Assembly (NCBI GenBank): GCA_027382625.1
Contig: JAJKFJ010022488.1
Span: 1 to 64,000, forward strand
DNA: 64,000 nt
Direction: 5' to 3'
From: Tetmemena sp. SeJ-2015
Lineage: Eukaryota; Ciliophora; Spirotrichea; Sporadotrichida; Oxytrichidae
The translations under genes were made by a program, and so were the position numbers. The notes beneath the pieces were generated by a model. It had not been told where the DNA came from, ran no database searches, and saw nothing but the letters and a program-made list of their open reading frames with translations. Shown piece by piece: positions 46,258 through 58,699 of this stretch (position 1 is the first letter of the stretch; each line of letters starts with the position of its first letter).

Positions 46258-46686
46258 ATGATAATTAGCGAGACGACACTCTCTAATAATAAATAAGTTA
46301 TTAGAGTCAACAATCATCAAATGGTAAGTGAATAAAGACCTGCTAAACTGAACTGCTATATTTCACCACCCCACTTTACTCTTTGACACCAAACCCTAAC
46401 TCCTGACTTTTAGCATAAGAAACTCCTCAGGACAACTCATTAGAACTCAGAGTCAGCCAGCGCAGAAACTTGCTACTCAAAGCCAACTGCTCAACAGCAC
46501 TCAGGACACGTGCAAACTTGTTCAACATCAGTGCAGGTTTTTCGGCCCCTTCTTCGACTTTTCTAAGCAGGGAAAGAACTGGACAGTCCAAAACAAGATC
46601 GTAAGTCAAGCAGACCACCCAAACTATCATCCCATAATAAACTCCATTATTTGAAATTTAAACAATTTTAAATGGCTGTTTATTGA
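46258..46686 (+). CDS. possible small gene with one intron, unknown
   Basis: ATG 46258 opens a short exon (MIISETTLSNNKQVIRVNNH). A well-formed GTAAGT...TTTTAG intron follows (46324-46413), then an exon of higher GC content ending at TGA 46684-46686. In this phase the second exon is Ser/Thr/Gln-rich (NSESASAETCYSKPTAQQ). A neighbouring phase is also open and gives CKLVQHQCRFFGPFFDFSKQ, so the true frame is not settled. It could be a small gene or a single MDS belonging elsewhere. There is no homology I can name. Confidence 0.35.
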
Positions 46687-47131
46687 GAATATACAAAATT
46701 TAATCTTTTATTTTTAATTGCAAGAAATATAAGGAATAGAATTGATTAAATAAATAGTAAATAGAAAAAGTTGTCTCAAATGATTTATTTTGTAAGGGTT
46801 TGCTTGATAATTGCTTTAAATTAATTGCTCTTCTCATCCTATAGCTAGGATATTTTCAAGTTAAAACCTATACAATAAATAGATGATTTCTTTTTTTTAT
46901 TGCTGAGAGTCAAAAAGGAAACATAAAAATTACAAAATGTCTCATCGAGATTTTATAGGATAAAATATTAACAATAATAATCTTTAACTATGAAAGATCT
47001 TAAAATCTTTACTTTATTATCGATTTATCATATTTTAAAATAACTGCTAATTTGAGTTTAAGAGAAGTCAAAGCTCCTTATGAAAATCCAAATTTATGGG
47101 AGCTCTCGATTTCACTTAAAAATAAGTGAAG
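46687..47131. other. AT-rich intergenic DNA, may hold a missing carbonic anhydrase segment
   Basis: Mostly AT-rich noncoding DNA. Near 47070-47120 one frame reads PYENPNLW and, allowing a 1-nt slip, WGALDF. This resembles the start of the carbonic anhydrase domain (Y...GP..WG.L), so an N-terminal coding segment may be hidden here. Confidence 0.35.
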
Positions 47132-48024
47132 ATGATGTAAAGCCAATCATTTAATATATATTTTTGTGTTCTAGCCATTCTTATCTGCTTGATAAAGAGA
47201 AAGAAAGATGTCACCCCATCTCCTTTGCAAGTTATCTAAATTTGTTTATAGCAATTCAACCAATCCCCAATCGACGTGCCCTCTCTGGATAAGGTGGAGT
47301 ATGAGCCCAACTACCAGATAAATCTCAAATACAACGACCTCAAGAACGTTAAAATGGAGAACGTTAACTGGTCTGTTAGAGTAAGTGCTTACTGAAATCA
47401 TCTTTAATAAGATTTTGCCCTATTAAGAATATTCGCAGTACTAATCCCTTTACAGCTAAAAGGAGCAGACAACGGCCACATCGAACTCACTGACTTGAAT
47501 GGAAAGGGTCCCTTCCAGTACCGAGCTCACCACTTGCACATGCACTCACCTGCAGAGCACAAGATCGCAGGAGTTCATTATGACTTGGAGATGCATATCG
47601 TGCACGAGTTGATTGACGGCCCAAACTATGAGACTTACAAGGAACAGCTTGCAGTCGTGGGAATCATCTTCCAACTTGCTGAAGAGAGCCATCCCTTCGT
47701 CAAGAAACTCAACGCTAAGGACCTAGGCCACATCGAAAGCATCAACTTCCTAGAGCTGTTCGATACCATCAATCACAAATTATGCATTAATATATAATTT
47801 GATATAACAAAGAAAACTCTGGGTTCTATCACTACAAGGGCTCCTTAACTACCCCTCCTTGCACTGACATAGTCAACTGGAACCTCTATTCCGAGGTGCT
47901 CCCTATAAGTGAGGCTCATCTCACCCTCCTTCACAACCAATGGCATGACAACCTAGGAGGCCACTGCAACTTCAGAGAGTGCCAGCCTCTCTACGGCAGA
48001 AGAGTCGTAAGAAACTTCAAATGA
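47132..48024 (+). CDS. alpha-type carbonic anhydrase
   Basis: Zinc enzyme interconverting CO2 and bicarbonate. A possible start at ATG 47132 gives a hydrophobic N-terminus (FNIYFCVLAILICL followed by KRKK), i.e. a signal anchor. After a small intron or IES at 47231-47251 the domain reads QFNQSPIDVPSLDKVEYEP. After a GT-AG intron (47381-47455) come GADNGHIELTDLNGKGPFQ and the zinc ligands in HHLHMHSPAEH and LEMHIVHEL. After an IES come ENSGFYHYKGSLTTPPCTD and VNWNLYSEVLPISEAHLTL, all typical of alpha-CAs. The catalytic core is complete. The usual N-terminal W.Y...WG stretch is missing or lies in the upstream spacer. The final TGA is at 48022-48024. Confidence 0.88.
47775..47811 (+). other. IES in carbonic anhydrase gene, pointer ACAAA, 32 nt eliminated
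   Basis: ACAAA at 47775-47779 and 47807-47811 flank 27 A/T-rich nt. Removal joins FDTINHK to ENSGFYHYKGSLTTPPCTD in one frame. Confidence 0.92.
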
Positions 48025-48507
48025 AAAAGGATGTGAGGAGACTCTCTCTCTCACTATAAACACACTAGAAGAGAAAATAAAATAGAAGTCGATGTTAACT
48101 TAAACTTTAATATAGTTAGATACAAATTGCCTTGGGGGCAATCACCTTCGCGAGTTTATAAATTCACTCAATCACCCAGGTTATCACCCCACTATATATT
48201 ACATCTCACAATTTGCAAGCCTTACGCTCATTTAAATGTCTAATATTTATTTAATATAAAATATTCTATCTTATCTCTATCTATCCTCCGAATCTTTGCT
48301 GAAATTAAGTGATTTAAAAAGAAATTGAAAGTTTAAAAATTTAGGTTATAGTCATTTCTACTTTCTTTTTATTTAAGCTTTTCCTCCACTCTTAGTTCTA
48401 TTTTTACTACTTTTATCCTCTTTCTGATGACTATCTTTCTCTTAATGAGCTTACTAGAAATAGAATATATATATACGCATCACTCGAGGCTACGATATTT
48501 GGATTCT
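48025..48507. other. intergenic DNA between convergent genes
   Basis: Spacer between the carbonic anhydrase gene (+) and the LRR gene (-), both ending here. AT-rich, with nothing recognisable. Confidence 0.5.
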
Positions 48508-51500
48508 TCATAGCATTTTTACTATCAGATCTCTAGGGAGTTAAAATATCATAGAAGTCTTTTATTTCTTGCTATTGCCTCTTTGAGTAGGTTTCTTTTT
48601 AAGATTGCTAGCTTCTCCTCGAGCTAAAGCAGTTGAGGGTGAAAGCAGTTACAAGTTCTAGGATGAAGTCTTTTTGTGTGGCTCATCTTCTGGGTGAGCT
48701 TATATTTGGACTACATTCAGTTTCTTATCTCTGCTCGCTTTATTAGGATCAGCATCCTTCTTCATTATTTCGTAAGTGTCTTGAAGAGTGAAGAAGCCTC
48801 TCCTCTCCACATCAAATCTGCGGTTGATCTCTTGCAGCTCGTACAACAATTCATTTCGCTTCTCTTCTTGCTGACTCTTTTTGAATCTGACTTCTTATTG
48901 GTAATAGTCAATATCGTTTTCAACTGTCTTGGCTTCTCTCTGGGTATTCAGGATGAATGTCCTTAACTCCCTCTCCTTCATTTCCACATATCTTTTCTTC
49001 TCCCTTATTTTCTTCTCCAAGGCCTCTCATAAGTTAAATATAACTACTCCTGCTTGTTCAAAGTCCTTCAACTTCTAATCCATAGTCTTTGTCTCTTCCT
49101 GTAGCTACAAATAGAGTTAAAACACTAATTCATCTCAATGAGTTGGGTCAACTTAGTCTTCTCATTTTCAAACTCGTTTTCCTTGGTTCTGACTCTGTTG
49201 AGAGTTGCTGCTTTGTTTATGCACACATTCAAAAGCTCCCTTGTGGTTGCGTCAAAAAGCCTGTGATCGTTTGACATGGCCTTTATCTCTTGCTAGAAAT
49301 CAGGCAAAACCCTTTCCAACGCCAGCGCTTCATTTTTAGCAAGGCAAGTCTCAATCTCTTCAATAAAGCGCACATTTATGCCATTATGCTATTACGAATA
49401 TTATTATAAAATATGCTGCAAAGTAATCCTTCTCAGATAGGAGTTCTTTTTCAGGGTTTATATCAACTCTTAAGCAGCTTCATCTCCCAAATTGTTATTG
49501 TTCAGTGTTAAAGTGTGAAGAATCTCATTAGGAATAAGACTTTCGAACAGAGCTATTCCACTTTTGTGAGTTAATGAATTGAAACTCAGATCTAACTGTC
49601 TTATATTCAACTTATCACAAATATAATAAACTTGACAGTAAGAAATTGCTTGGCGAGCTAGAGAACCGACTTGTCTGTTATATTGTTGTTAGACAGGAAT
49701 AAATTCTACAGATTGCTGAATCTTTCTAGTCCATCTGCTATTGCGAGCATTCCGTCATCCTTCAGGTGACAGCCAATCATGCTCAGAGTCAAGAGAGAGT
49801 TATTTGTCAGAAGCATCTAAGTTATAACTCCAGTACTAGGACCTTCTAGTCTGTTCTTATCTAGGATCAATGTCTGAATTATACAAAACTTATAAATGCT
49901 ATTGCATACTCTCACTGCAAAATATAAAGATCTGGCTCCGATGTGATTGAATTCACACTTGGCCAGGTTCAGCCATTTGATCTTGCAATGATCTTCTCTT
50001 AAAGCTGTTGCTACTTTTTCTAAGCCAGAATTGCCAAGAGGATTCTTGCTTAGATTTAATTTCCTGATATTGTTATCTGAGTTTGCAAGTATTTAAATTA
50101 TGCTCTCTGCTCCGCTACTCCCCTAAATATCATTGTTGCTCAAGTCTAGAGTCAGCAGTCTGTCATTTTAAAGTAGTCCAGAGGCTAGAATTTCCAGACC
50201 TTTGTTTCCAATATAATTTCCACTGAGGTATAGATACGATAACATGGTGTTTGGCATCACTAAGAATCTGATAAAGTTTATAAATAATTATAATTGCAAT
50301 ATATTTCTAGAGACCCTTAGGTCCAATCCTATTTCTACTAGATCCGTCATAAGAGCCGATGTCGAGAGAGATTATAGATTAATTCTGGCAAAGACACTGA
50401 AACAACTCTTGCGCGCCTTTGTGAGATATCTCATTGTTGGATACATCTAAGTGTATGACTGAGTTGTTAGCAACTAAGTGCTAGGCTAGGATCTTTATCC
50501 CTTCATCCTTTAATTTATTTCTGCTCAGATTCAAATGAGAAGCCTCCAAACCACATCTCAACATATCAGATATCACTAAGGCAAAGTTCTGACCCAGCCC
50601 CATCTATAAAAATTAATGAACTCAATACTTACATCATTAAGATTTATTTTTCTATTAGTGCAAAACTTTTAGACATTTTCTTGAAACTTTTCAAACTGGT
50701 AGTCTTTGAAAGGAAGTCCAAGATCTAGATTCCTGGCATCGAAGATAACTCTAATCTCTGGTGGAGAGAAAGTGCAGAACTTTTCAGTGTCATCGCTTTT
50801 CAAGGCCAAGCTGAATTAATTGACCGATTTCCTTGCATACTACTTCAGTTTAAGTCTTTCTGCAGTCGTCATTTCTTGAATGGAAACTACCACTGAAGCT
50901 GGCTGGTTGTTTAACTAGTACTCTGTAGTGTTTCCAAACCTTGACTCATCCAAGATTTTAAAAATTTAAAATGGTTTAGAATTCATGAGGATCAAACATA
51001 CCTGAAAGACTCTCTTTCAACCCTTGGTTTATAGACTTGGTTTAAATTAAAATATTGAGTTCTTTAATTCTTCTTCCTAGATTAACTTCTTTGGAGATTG
51101 CTGAATTTAATGATGTTTGGGGTATAGATAGCAGCGCTAGTAGGTCTTTGAGCACTCATAAAATTATTTTAGAGAAACGGCTACGATTAAGTATTGATAG
51201 TGCCTTGAAACAAAGTTTATAGAAAATTGTAAATATTTTTATGTTAAGTATTGACTCTGGGTATGGCACTCTAAAGTCGAGCTTGACTCTGGGACTTCTT
51301 CATTTGATTTGAGATGTGTGCAGTTTTAGGTCTTTCAGGAGAGGCCATATAAGAACTTTAAGCCTCCATGAGACTCCCTTGTCTACTTGCAGAATTTTGA
51401 GCATTCAAGAAGGGTTCCGAGTTTCGTTATAACCTAGACCAGCCTTACTTTAGAGAGTTTATCTCTAAGGGGAAATCTTATCGCCTAGGTTGCTGACGTT

Positions 51501-52900
51501 GATGCTCGGCATTAAGTGGCTAGTTTCTTGATAGTGTGCTCTCTCTTGCATTATGATACTATTCAGTGGAGTCTCTTTGATTTCTGGAAGGTGAATCGTT
51601 AATTTCTACCTTCTTTTGGTATAAATAAATTTATATAGTATCCTCTTGCACTAAGCTTCGAGTTAAAATATGATAATAGAAGTTCCTTGCACTTGATGAC
51701 CTGGCGCTATCTAGAATACGAACTTATTAAGCTCTAAGTCTTGCACTGGGCTTGCTCTCATCTTGAGTGAAAAGATGTGAAAGCCCAGCGCCTACATAGC
51801 TATGTCCCACTTTAATCTTTTGTTGCTTCTGCAGTTCCTCTATCAGGTTCAACTAAGTTTATTTCTTTACTGAGAAAATTGAATTCGCACCCATATCTTA
51901 AAATTATAACTTTAGCAGTAGAATTTGTTGGGATAAGCTGCTGAAGAGAGGGTTTCAATTGAGTTAGGGCTAAATTTAATTGGTGCTTGTTGCTGATTGA
52001 ATTTCTCAGAGAGAGTGTGGTGGTCGGAGATCCAAATGCTCCCATCGACTGCTGCATCAACTTAATTAAAGTTATTTATAAACTTAGGCATAGTCCTTAA
52101 GAGATGTAAACTTTTATAAGATGATTGGAAGGATTAGATGAGAGAGTAGATTGCATCATCTTTTTATTGGAGTGTTATTGCAGTCCTAAGAATTACTGAG
52201 ACTAGGATTGAGCAAGCTGCGCCCCTGGCTTTTGACTCCCCATAATCTGCTGTATATTCAAATTATTATTCAAAATATTTTCATTGTTTTCAAATAAAGT
52301 TTATATACTTAGTATTCAGAGAAAGAATAGGCTAGTGCTTTTTGCCTTCTTGACTTGAATTAAGACGATACTCTGGAGATAAGTTAAGTCCACTCGCTGA
52401 AAACTTATCCTCAAACCCATTTTTCCTAGATTTAACTTTTATCAAATTAAAAATGAAACTATGAAGCCTTCCTTTGAACCAGCGAGCAAGATTCTCTTTG
52501 GCTTGATGACATCACCAGTAACTGGATCAAATTTTGGAGTAGGGTAATAGTCTGGAAACATTTAAGCTGCTGTCATGTGCCTCTCTTAGTTCTCTATAAG
52601 TTATCAAACTTAGAAATGAATGCATACTTAATGATCCATCAGCTGCCTGAGATGTTCTTCTCTGATTATTCCCCTTTTAATTTGAGAGAAAACTTCTCCT
52701 CTGTCCATTTTTTAGATCAGATTGATCAGTTCCTGCTAGGTGAATCTGCTAATGAAGTTACTGTTGGAGCTTGTCAATTGATGAATTCTTCTTTAAGGTT
52801 TTGACTTGAATTTCTTTTCCCTCCCTGCTTTTCAAAGGTATCTACTAAGTCGAGTTTACAAATTAAATTTCTAATAAGCTGCTAGGGAGTAGATTATAAG
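48508..52900 (-). CDS. leucine-rich-repeat and coiled-coil protein, unknown
   Basis: Large minus-strand gene. The N-terminal part (52.9-51.1 kb) is Ser/Gln-rich and disordered (KPKRILLAGSKEGF, QSQSQARLQSAIPRVNTQ), open almost without break. ATGs at 52574-52576 and 51157-51159 are alternative starts. From about 50.6 kb RNI-like leucine-rich repeats follow: SHLNLSRNKLKDEGIKILA, VIHLDVSNNEISHKGAQEL, LYLSGNYIGNKGLEILA, TLDLSNNDI, KLNLSKNPLGNSGLEKVA, LSMIGCHLKDDGMLAIA and FNSLTHKSGIALFESL. The C-terminal third is coiled coil (FIEEIETCLAKNEALAL, EEKRNELLYELQEINRRFD). An intron lies near 49.6 kb and others near 50.6 and 50.95 kb. The architecture resembles ciliary LRR proteins, but I cannot name a family. 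TGA is at 48508-48510. Confidence 0.65.
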
Positions 52901-52929
52901 TTAAATTTAATTTACAAAGTAAAAATTAA

Positions 52930-54230
52930 AAATCCCAGATTTCTTAATAAGTTTGAAAAAAATTAAAAATATTTTTTATAAATAAAGTTATTTTATATTG
53001 AAAAAAGATGATCTAAATACAAGAATATTTTCTGCCTTTAGGGTTAAATTTTAAAATTTTAAAAAATTTAAATTGTCAAAATAAATTTATTGATACAAAA
53101 TCGATAATTAGCACAGAATGAGAACAGATTTATGAGAATATTTGTATTTTTTTCTTAATTTAATGGCTGGAAAATTATATTTTTAAATTATTTTACTAAT
53201 TTTCTTTTTTAAACCCTTAATAATTTGGAAGGATTATTTTGCGGATGCAATATTGAAGGTAAGTTTGCTATTGGGAGCCGCCATGAATTTTGATCTACTC
53301 TTTCTTAATTTGTTTCAAATTTACTTTTCTGGGGGACAATTTTTAAAAGTTGGATTTTTCAATAGAAAAAAAAAAATTTTTTTTTTTTTTTTCCCTTAAA
53401 TTAAAATTTTCAAGGAAATAAATACTAATGTTATAATTTCCTTTTTAAAATTAAAAATTTTTTGGTATAAAATTCTTTTTTTAAAGAAGGTTTTTAATTT
53501 TTTAAATTTTTTGGGTCTTTATAGTTTTTAAAGAACGTTATTATTTTAAAAAAATAAAAACTTTAAATAATTAAATAATTTGAAATTTTATTAAACTAAT
53601 GAATTTTTGAGTTTTTTAATTTTTTTAAAAAAATGATAGTTTTAATTATGCAAAAAAATGGTAGTTTAATGGCAAAAAAATGATTAAAATTGGGGGGACA
53701 AGTGCACCTCCCTTTTTTATTAAAAATTCCAAAAAGTAAATAAAAAAAGGGGAAAAATGCCAAAAAATTAATGTTTTTCCTTTCAAAATTTTTGGGGGTA
53801 AAATTTTCTTTTTTAATTTTTTAAAAATCAAAATATTTTAAAAATTTACATTAAAATAATATATTTAATAAGGGAAATTTAAATATTAATAAAAATCTAA
53901 TATTCCCAAGTAGAGTTTTATAATTTAAAAAATCAATAGTATTTTTACCTGAGTTATTTTCCCCCAAAAAAAATTTTCTTAAAAAAATTTAAAAAAAATT
54001 AATAATCTTTCATTAAATCCCCTTTTTTTTGAAACATTTCTTCCTAAAGATTTTTTTTAAATTTATAAAAAAAATTTAGAATTAATAATTTATAAATATT
54101 TATTGAATAATTAAATTTGAATGTAAATTGAGGGTTTAAGAGTCCGATAGTAGTTTATAAGATTATAGGTTTTCATACGATTTTGTTTATTTATTTACAA
54201 GTTTGCGTTAAAGTCTACTGTTAATTATAA
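52930..54230. other. gene-free AT-rich, homopolymer-rich DNA
   Basis: About 1.3 kb of low-complexity sequence without a credible gene. From about 53340 to 54060 it has the same texture as 136-2150: long A and T runs mixed with short C or G runs. It separates two minus-strand genes. Confidence 0.55.
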
Positions 54231-54237
54231 GACTTGA

Positions 54238-55310
54238 TCAGAAAATTGCACAAATGCAAGATATAGTGCCTGAGTCCTCTTCATCCTGCTTTGAGGGGTA
54301 CTTTAATTTTTCAACAATAAATATGTCAGCTATGTTCGCTCCTTTAACGGCCTTATCCCTGAAGGTTACTTTCTTAACGGACTTTAGCTTGGTTGGGGAT
54401 ATATTCTCTTTTTTATTGTCCTAAGTAGTGAGCTGCTCTTTTCTATTTCTTCCTCCTTTGCTGCTAGCTTAATTGCTAGAAACTGATCTAAAATAGATAC
54501 ATTAGAGGGGATGAGAAGTCTGGCTCTTGCTTAGTTGATAGCGCAGGACTGAGGGAGTGGCTATTTGGTTACTTCAAATTACTAGGAGTATTAACTTCCA
54601 ACTGTATGAGGTTCTTGCCCTTAGGGGTGGGATGCACTCTGGTTATGTGATTCTTGGGAGGCCGCTTTTTATTTGAACTCGCAGGTTGCTGGAAATTGCC
54701 ACCTGTTTATATAGCATTAGCAGTATTTTAATCACTAATGTTGCTCTAAGTAAACACACTCTTGTTATAAAAGGTTATCCAAATAAAATAACAAATAAAA
54801 TTTTTTAATTTTTATTAAAAAATAAATGGATGAAATTACTATTAGTTTGAGCAGGTGCTACTCCGATTCTGGTATTGTAGCTGTTCGTTCTGATTTCTAC
54901 ATCTTGCGAAAATTAGTTATTGTCATTCATACCTGCCCCTGAAATTACAAATATTTACAATACTGAGCCTTAATACTTTTCTTCCTAGATATCATTCTTC
55001 TGGTTGTTGATCCTTGACTCTGCCTCTGTTTTCATTTTCCTTAACGCATTCTAAGATTTGTCAAGCTATGCGATCCCCATTCATTTCATAATAAACAATG
55101 TAATATAATGCACTATTGTCTTATGAATTGAGAAGTACTCGATACTCATATTTTACTTGTCTTTATTGGTGCTGTCCCCTCTATAAATATATAACAATTC
55201 TCTACTGGAATCCTACTCACTAACTGCTCCATGTCCGAATGTTGCCAAAGCTGATTTAGAACTCCTCCTAACGTTCTTTATCAATTCAAATCATATTTTA
55301 CTTACTTTAA
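54238..55310 (-). CDS. unknown protein ending in a CaaX-like motif
   Basis: Minus-strand gene ending at TGA 54238-54240. The 3' exon reads TGGNFQQPASSNKKRPPKNH, then basic, Ser/Pro-rich sequence. After a frameshift near 54420 comes the conserved-looking end KVTFRDKAVKGANIADIFIV, finishing CICAIF, a possible prenylation box. Upstream are NDNNQFSQDVEIRTNSYNTR (54.9 kb) and LDKSQNALRKMKTEAESRIN (55.05 kb), then GHGAVSEQDSSRELLYIYRG (55.2 kb). AT-rich introns or IESs lie at about 54770-54835 and 54940. The start was not found. I recognise no family. Confidence 0.5.
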
Positions 55311-55689
55311 AATACACAAACAATAAAGTGGAAAAGATGTTATTAAGAATTAATGATATTGAATAATATTTTTAAACAAAAATTAATTTACATTTTGTTT
55401 TAATTTATTTTTTTAAATGTTCTTTTGCAAAAATGAGTTCTTTTGAATACTCTGATAATAAAATATAATCATCAGCAGAGTCAAAATTATTGGCATCGTC
55501 AGCTGTCAGTTGTATTTAAACTGGCTAGCTCTATCTGTAAGGATCATAATTATAATTTATTTGAGACTAGTTGAAGGTAGACTAAGCCTCCACACCATCC
55601 CTTTTTTCCACTGATGACAGCTACTATCATGCCTATTAATTTATTCATAAATATTTATATGAGGTATGATTATAGTAATATTCTACTCT
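55311..55689. other. AT-rich intergenic DNA
   Basis: AT-rich spacer; short open frames here have no convincing coding character and nothing is recognised. Confidence 0.4.
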
Positions 55690-56395
55690 GTTGAGCTTGA
55701 TTTTAAGACCTACTTTATTATTTTCTTATTAAAAGAAGGAGTTATTTTGTTTTTAATTCTGAGAATAACAATAATAAATGAATGATAGTGTTAGCTATTA
55801 TAAGATGACTGTTCTTGCTAGTGTGGACGATATTATTTGGCATCGGGAGTGTTTATTTATTTGTGAATTACAGGCTAAGATGAAGAGGTAAAATCCTTAT
55901 CAGAATATGCATTAGACTTGTGGGCAGTTCAACTTTTCTGTTGATGTTAGTTGCTATAGTGATCATGCTGATATTAATGTCCATGCCTCTGGTTCACAAA
56001 TGAGCTCAGCTTTTTGTCTTGAACTTAAAACAATTCTAAAATATGATGGACTTCATTAGTTCTAAACTGGTTTGCGGAAAACTAGGTATTATTTCGTTAG
56101 AGGAGTTGAGCGGAGTGCTAGTGGTGCTTTCCAAATTTGAGTTCGACCGCAGTTTCATCCTGATTTAGCCCGATCGCATGCGCATGCATGTCAATATTTA
56201 TTTAAAATAAGAATTGGAAATTATATTTGGATCGGTGGCATCGATAATACTGTCTCCAATAGAGGAAAACGATTTCTCGGTTGCGATTGGTGATCTAGCA
56301 TCGAAGTTGTGGTGTGAAAGCAAGTTGTTGTTGAATACTTTTCTCTTACTAGAAGGCTCATACTCTGACGGCAAATCGTTAACTAAAGAATTCAG
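55690..56395 (-). CDS. unknown Ser/Asn-rich protein
   Basis: On the minus strand one frame reads DLPSEYEPSSKRKVFNNNLL, ARSPIATEKSFSSIGDSIID and LRSNSNLESTTSTPLNSSNE. After a frameshift near 56010 it continues as AYSDKDFTSSSQPVIHKQIN to about 55800. Composition is that of a disordered ciliate protein. The plus strand is also open over much of this interval (an ATG-TGA frame at 55778-56140, and another after 56200), but with less natural sequence, so I prefer the minus strand. Both ends are uncertain. Confidence 0.4.
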
Positions 56396-56724
56396 TCAGC
56401 ACCAATATAATCAAAAATAGAAGTCTCTTCAATTTATAGCAGTATTTCCCCAAATTTCTAACAGATATTTTAGGTTTCTCCAAAATTACGTAAAATGAAA
56501 TCTCTCATCTCCTTCTTAAGATAAATATCGAGAATAGATTCAGATAATAAATGTTTCACAGGATTTTATCAGGCCACTCATCAAGTGTTAATTGGCAATA
56601 AACATTACTTACTCTCTGAAATATTTAGGTGCTAGATTTCTTCATTAGAAAATACTATCCTAACATATTTTAACTTATATAACCGATTTCTTCATCTTCT
56701 AAAACTGATTATGAATAATGTTTC

Positions 56725-57740
56725 TCAGCCGTGTAAAGTGGATTGATTCTCACGCTAGTTTTGCTCATTTATAAATATAAGCTCGTCATTAAACTGTTTT
56801 AATTTTGTCAATATTCTATAATTTATAAGATGGTAATTCCTTTGTGAGTGAGTAGCTTAAACGAAGTTGAAAATCTATAGTTATTATTTTTATTGTGTTT
56901 ATAATAATAGTTTTACTTTTTAGTAGTTATCTTAATTACTTTCTTTTTTTGAATGGTTGGATCCCATAAACACATAGATTTCTATTTATAAAGAATTAAA
57001 AGAAATTTAAGTCAAAGCTAAAATCATCTAATCTTAGCTTTATTAGAAGCTGAAGCTGAGTCTTATTCTTAGCCTGAATTATTTCTAAGAAAGATGAGTC
57101 TTAAATAAAATTTATTTTCTTTTGGTGAGCTTTTTAATCTGTTTTTGAGACTCTTTGAGCTTTGCTTCATAGTAAACTTGCACCTCCACATTCTTCTAAA
57201 TTATTTCTTGTACTGCTATTTCCTAGAAGTTTCGCAGCTCTCTTAAAGAGAGGGCTGTCTTCTATTTCATTTTGGCTTATTGCTCTCGAAGTATTTATAT
57301 TGTAAGGTAATGTTTTAAATACTTTTGCAATTTTATTTTATTTTTTATAAATTAATAATTTTCATAAATAATTCCCAAGTTATAATTATTTTTGCTTAAA
57401 ATGAAATGTTTTTAAACAAGCTATTAAACTTTTTGTCTCCAGTGTGTTTCTAAATCCTGGGAAATCTTGAGCTTTGATTGAAGTTCTATGATTGCTTAAT
57501 GATGATCATTTTGTTTAAAATGAGAGAGTTGAGTTTACTAATTTTAAATTTGGCTATTGAGGCTTTGAATCGTATTCTTCATCTGCTTATTATAAAATGA
57601 AAAAGCTTTTTCTGTTTCTTGAGTTTATCAATTTTAAGCTACATTTAGTTTGCACTCTCTTCGTTAAATGCTTTCTCAACCTTCTCTCACACTTTTCCCA
57701 TCATTCTAAATTTTACTTTGTGCAACTTACTATATTCTAT
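56725..57740 (-). CDS. unknown coiled-coil protein
   Basis: Minus-strand gene ending at TGA 56725-56727. The N-terminal half (57.7-57.45 kb) is coiled coil (EKVEKAFNEES, then MKNTIQSLNSQIQNQQTQLS and LQSKLKISQDLETHWRQKV). An AT-rich interruption follows at about 57310-57440. More coil comes after it (ILREQQAKMKQKTALSLREL, VYYEAKLKESQKQIKKLTKR), and then a less regular Q-rich end (RILTKLKQFNDELIFINEQN). Two frameshifts are needed. The start is not determined. No family is recognised. Confidence 0.45.
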
Positions 57741-57969
57741 TCTTATTTAAAGCAGAAATTATAATGTTTATAAATAGAGAGAGAGAAAAATTCAAATTTC
57801 TATTTAATTATGACTATAAATTAAAAAAGGACTCGCAAAAGTATTTAAAAATACCAGAATTTCGAAATGATTTTGCTTTGCCCACTGACCTAAGTAATTT
57901 GATAGTTAATACAGTAATCTATACTCAAACCAATTATAAGTCTTTCTATAATAATAATAATTAGATATG

Positions 57970-58660
57970 GCTCATAATCTATCACTCTATTATATTATAT
58001 TATTTATTCCCTCAATGCTACAGTTTTAATATTCTATTCTTCTTCTATCTGATCGAATTAGTTTCATTCTGATATTTGTGTTGATCCTTCTTCTTATAAT
58101 AACTATTGGCAACTTCACTCTAAACGAATGAACGAGGTAAGTTAAATCTATCCCAATTCATATCTTATGAAGCGCCTAAAATGTTATCGACATGTTCATT
58201 CAGTTTATCTAGTTTGCATTTACTAATAACCCTCAAACTCAGTTGCAGAAGACTAGTTTAACACTAGCTTTTGATTCTTACCTTTGATTTAAAATATATT
58301 GAAAGTTAAATTGATATGTTGTTCAAAAGATTTGTGAATTGGATTATTGGATTTGTTGCCTAAACTAAGTCGGTTAGCTCTATTTCTTAAAGAAGAATAT
58401 TGAACAATTTTGGATTCTTTCCTGTAATTTGGAGATCTTGACTTGCTTATTTATCGCCCAGAGCTAACACTTCTACTTTTGGTGTCAAACCTTGTTCTAG
58501 AGTGGAGTGATTTATTCAAAGGAGTGCTCTTTGTTAGTAATCCATCGTTTTATAGTACTCTCAGTCTTTTAGATTCTGAAATGTCCTTTGTGTTTCAAAA
58601 GCTCTCTGTGGAGTGGCTAGTAGCTATTTTGAACTGGAAGATCATAGTTAGGCTTTAAAA
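57970..58660 (-). CDS. unknown Ser/Arg-rich disordered protein
   Basis: Minus-strand open stretch with natural basic, Ser-rich composition: SESKRLRVLQNDGLLTKSTP, TRFDTKSRSVSSGRQISKSR and SSLRNRANRLSLGNKSNNPI. A GTAAGA donor follows at about 58280, and further coding-like sequence (QNETNSIRQKKNRILKL) lies near 58.0-58.08 kb. The ends are not defined and one frameshift occurs near 58600. No domain is seen. Confidence 0.4.
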
Positions 58661-58699
58661 ATACAGATAACTTAGATGGAGGAGTTTGATCTGAGCTGA

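Noticed and set aside
47231..47251. Definite call of an intron or an IES in the carbonic anhydrase gene
   Set aside because: Both readings fit the sequence; listed as a finding instead of a firm feature.
55778..56140. Plus-strand 120-codon ATG-TGA frame
   Set aside because: The antisense strand gives more natural, hydrophilic sequence continuous with neighbouring minus-strand coding; open frames are cheap when TAA and TAG are sense codons.
57764..58072. Plus-strand frame starting MFINREREKFKF
   Set aside because: Very AT-rich, becomes Tyr/Phe/Leu-rich, and overlaps minus-strand coding-like sequence; not supported by any family.
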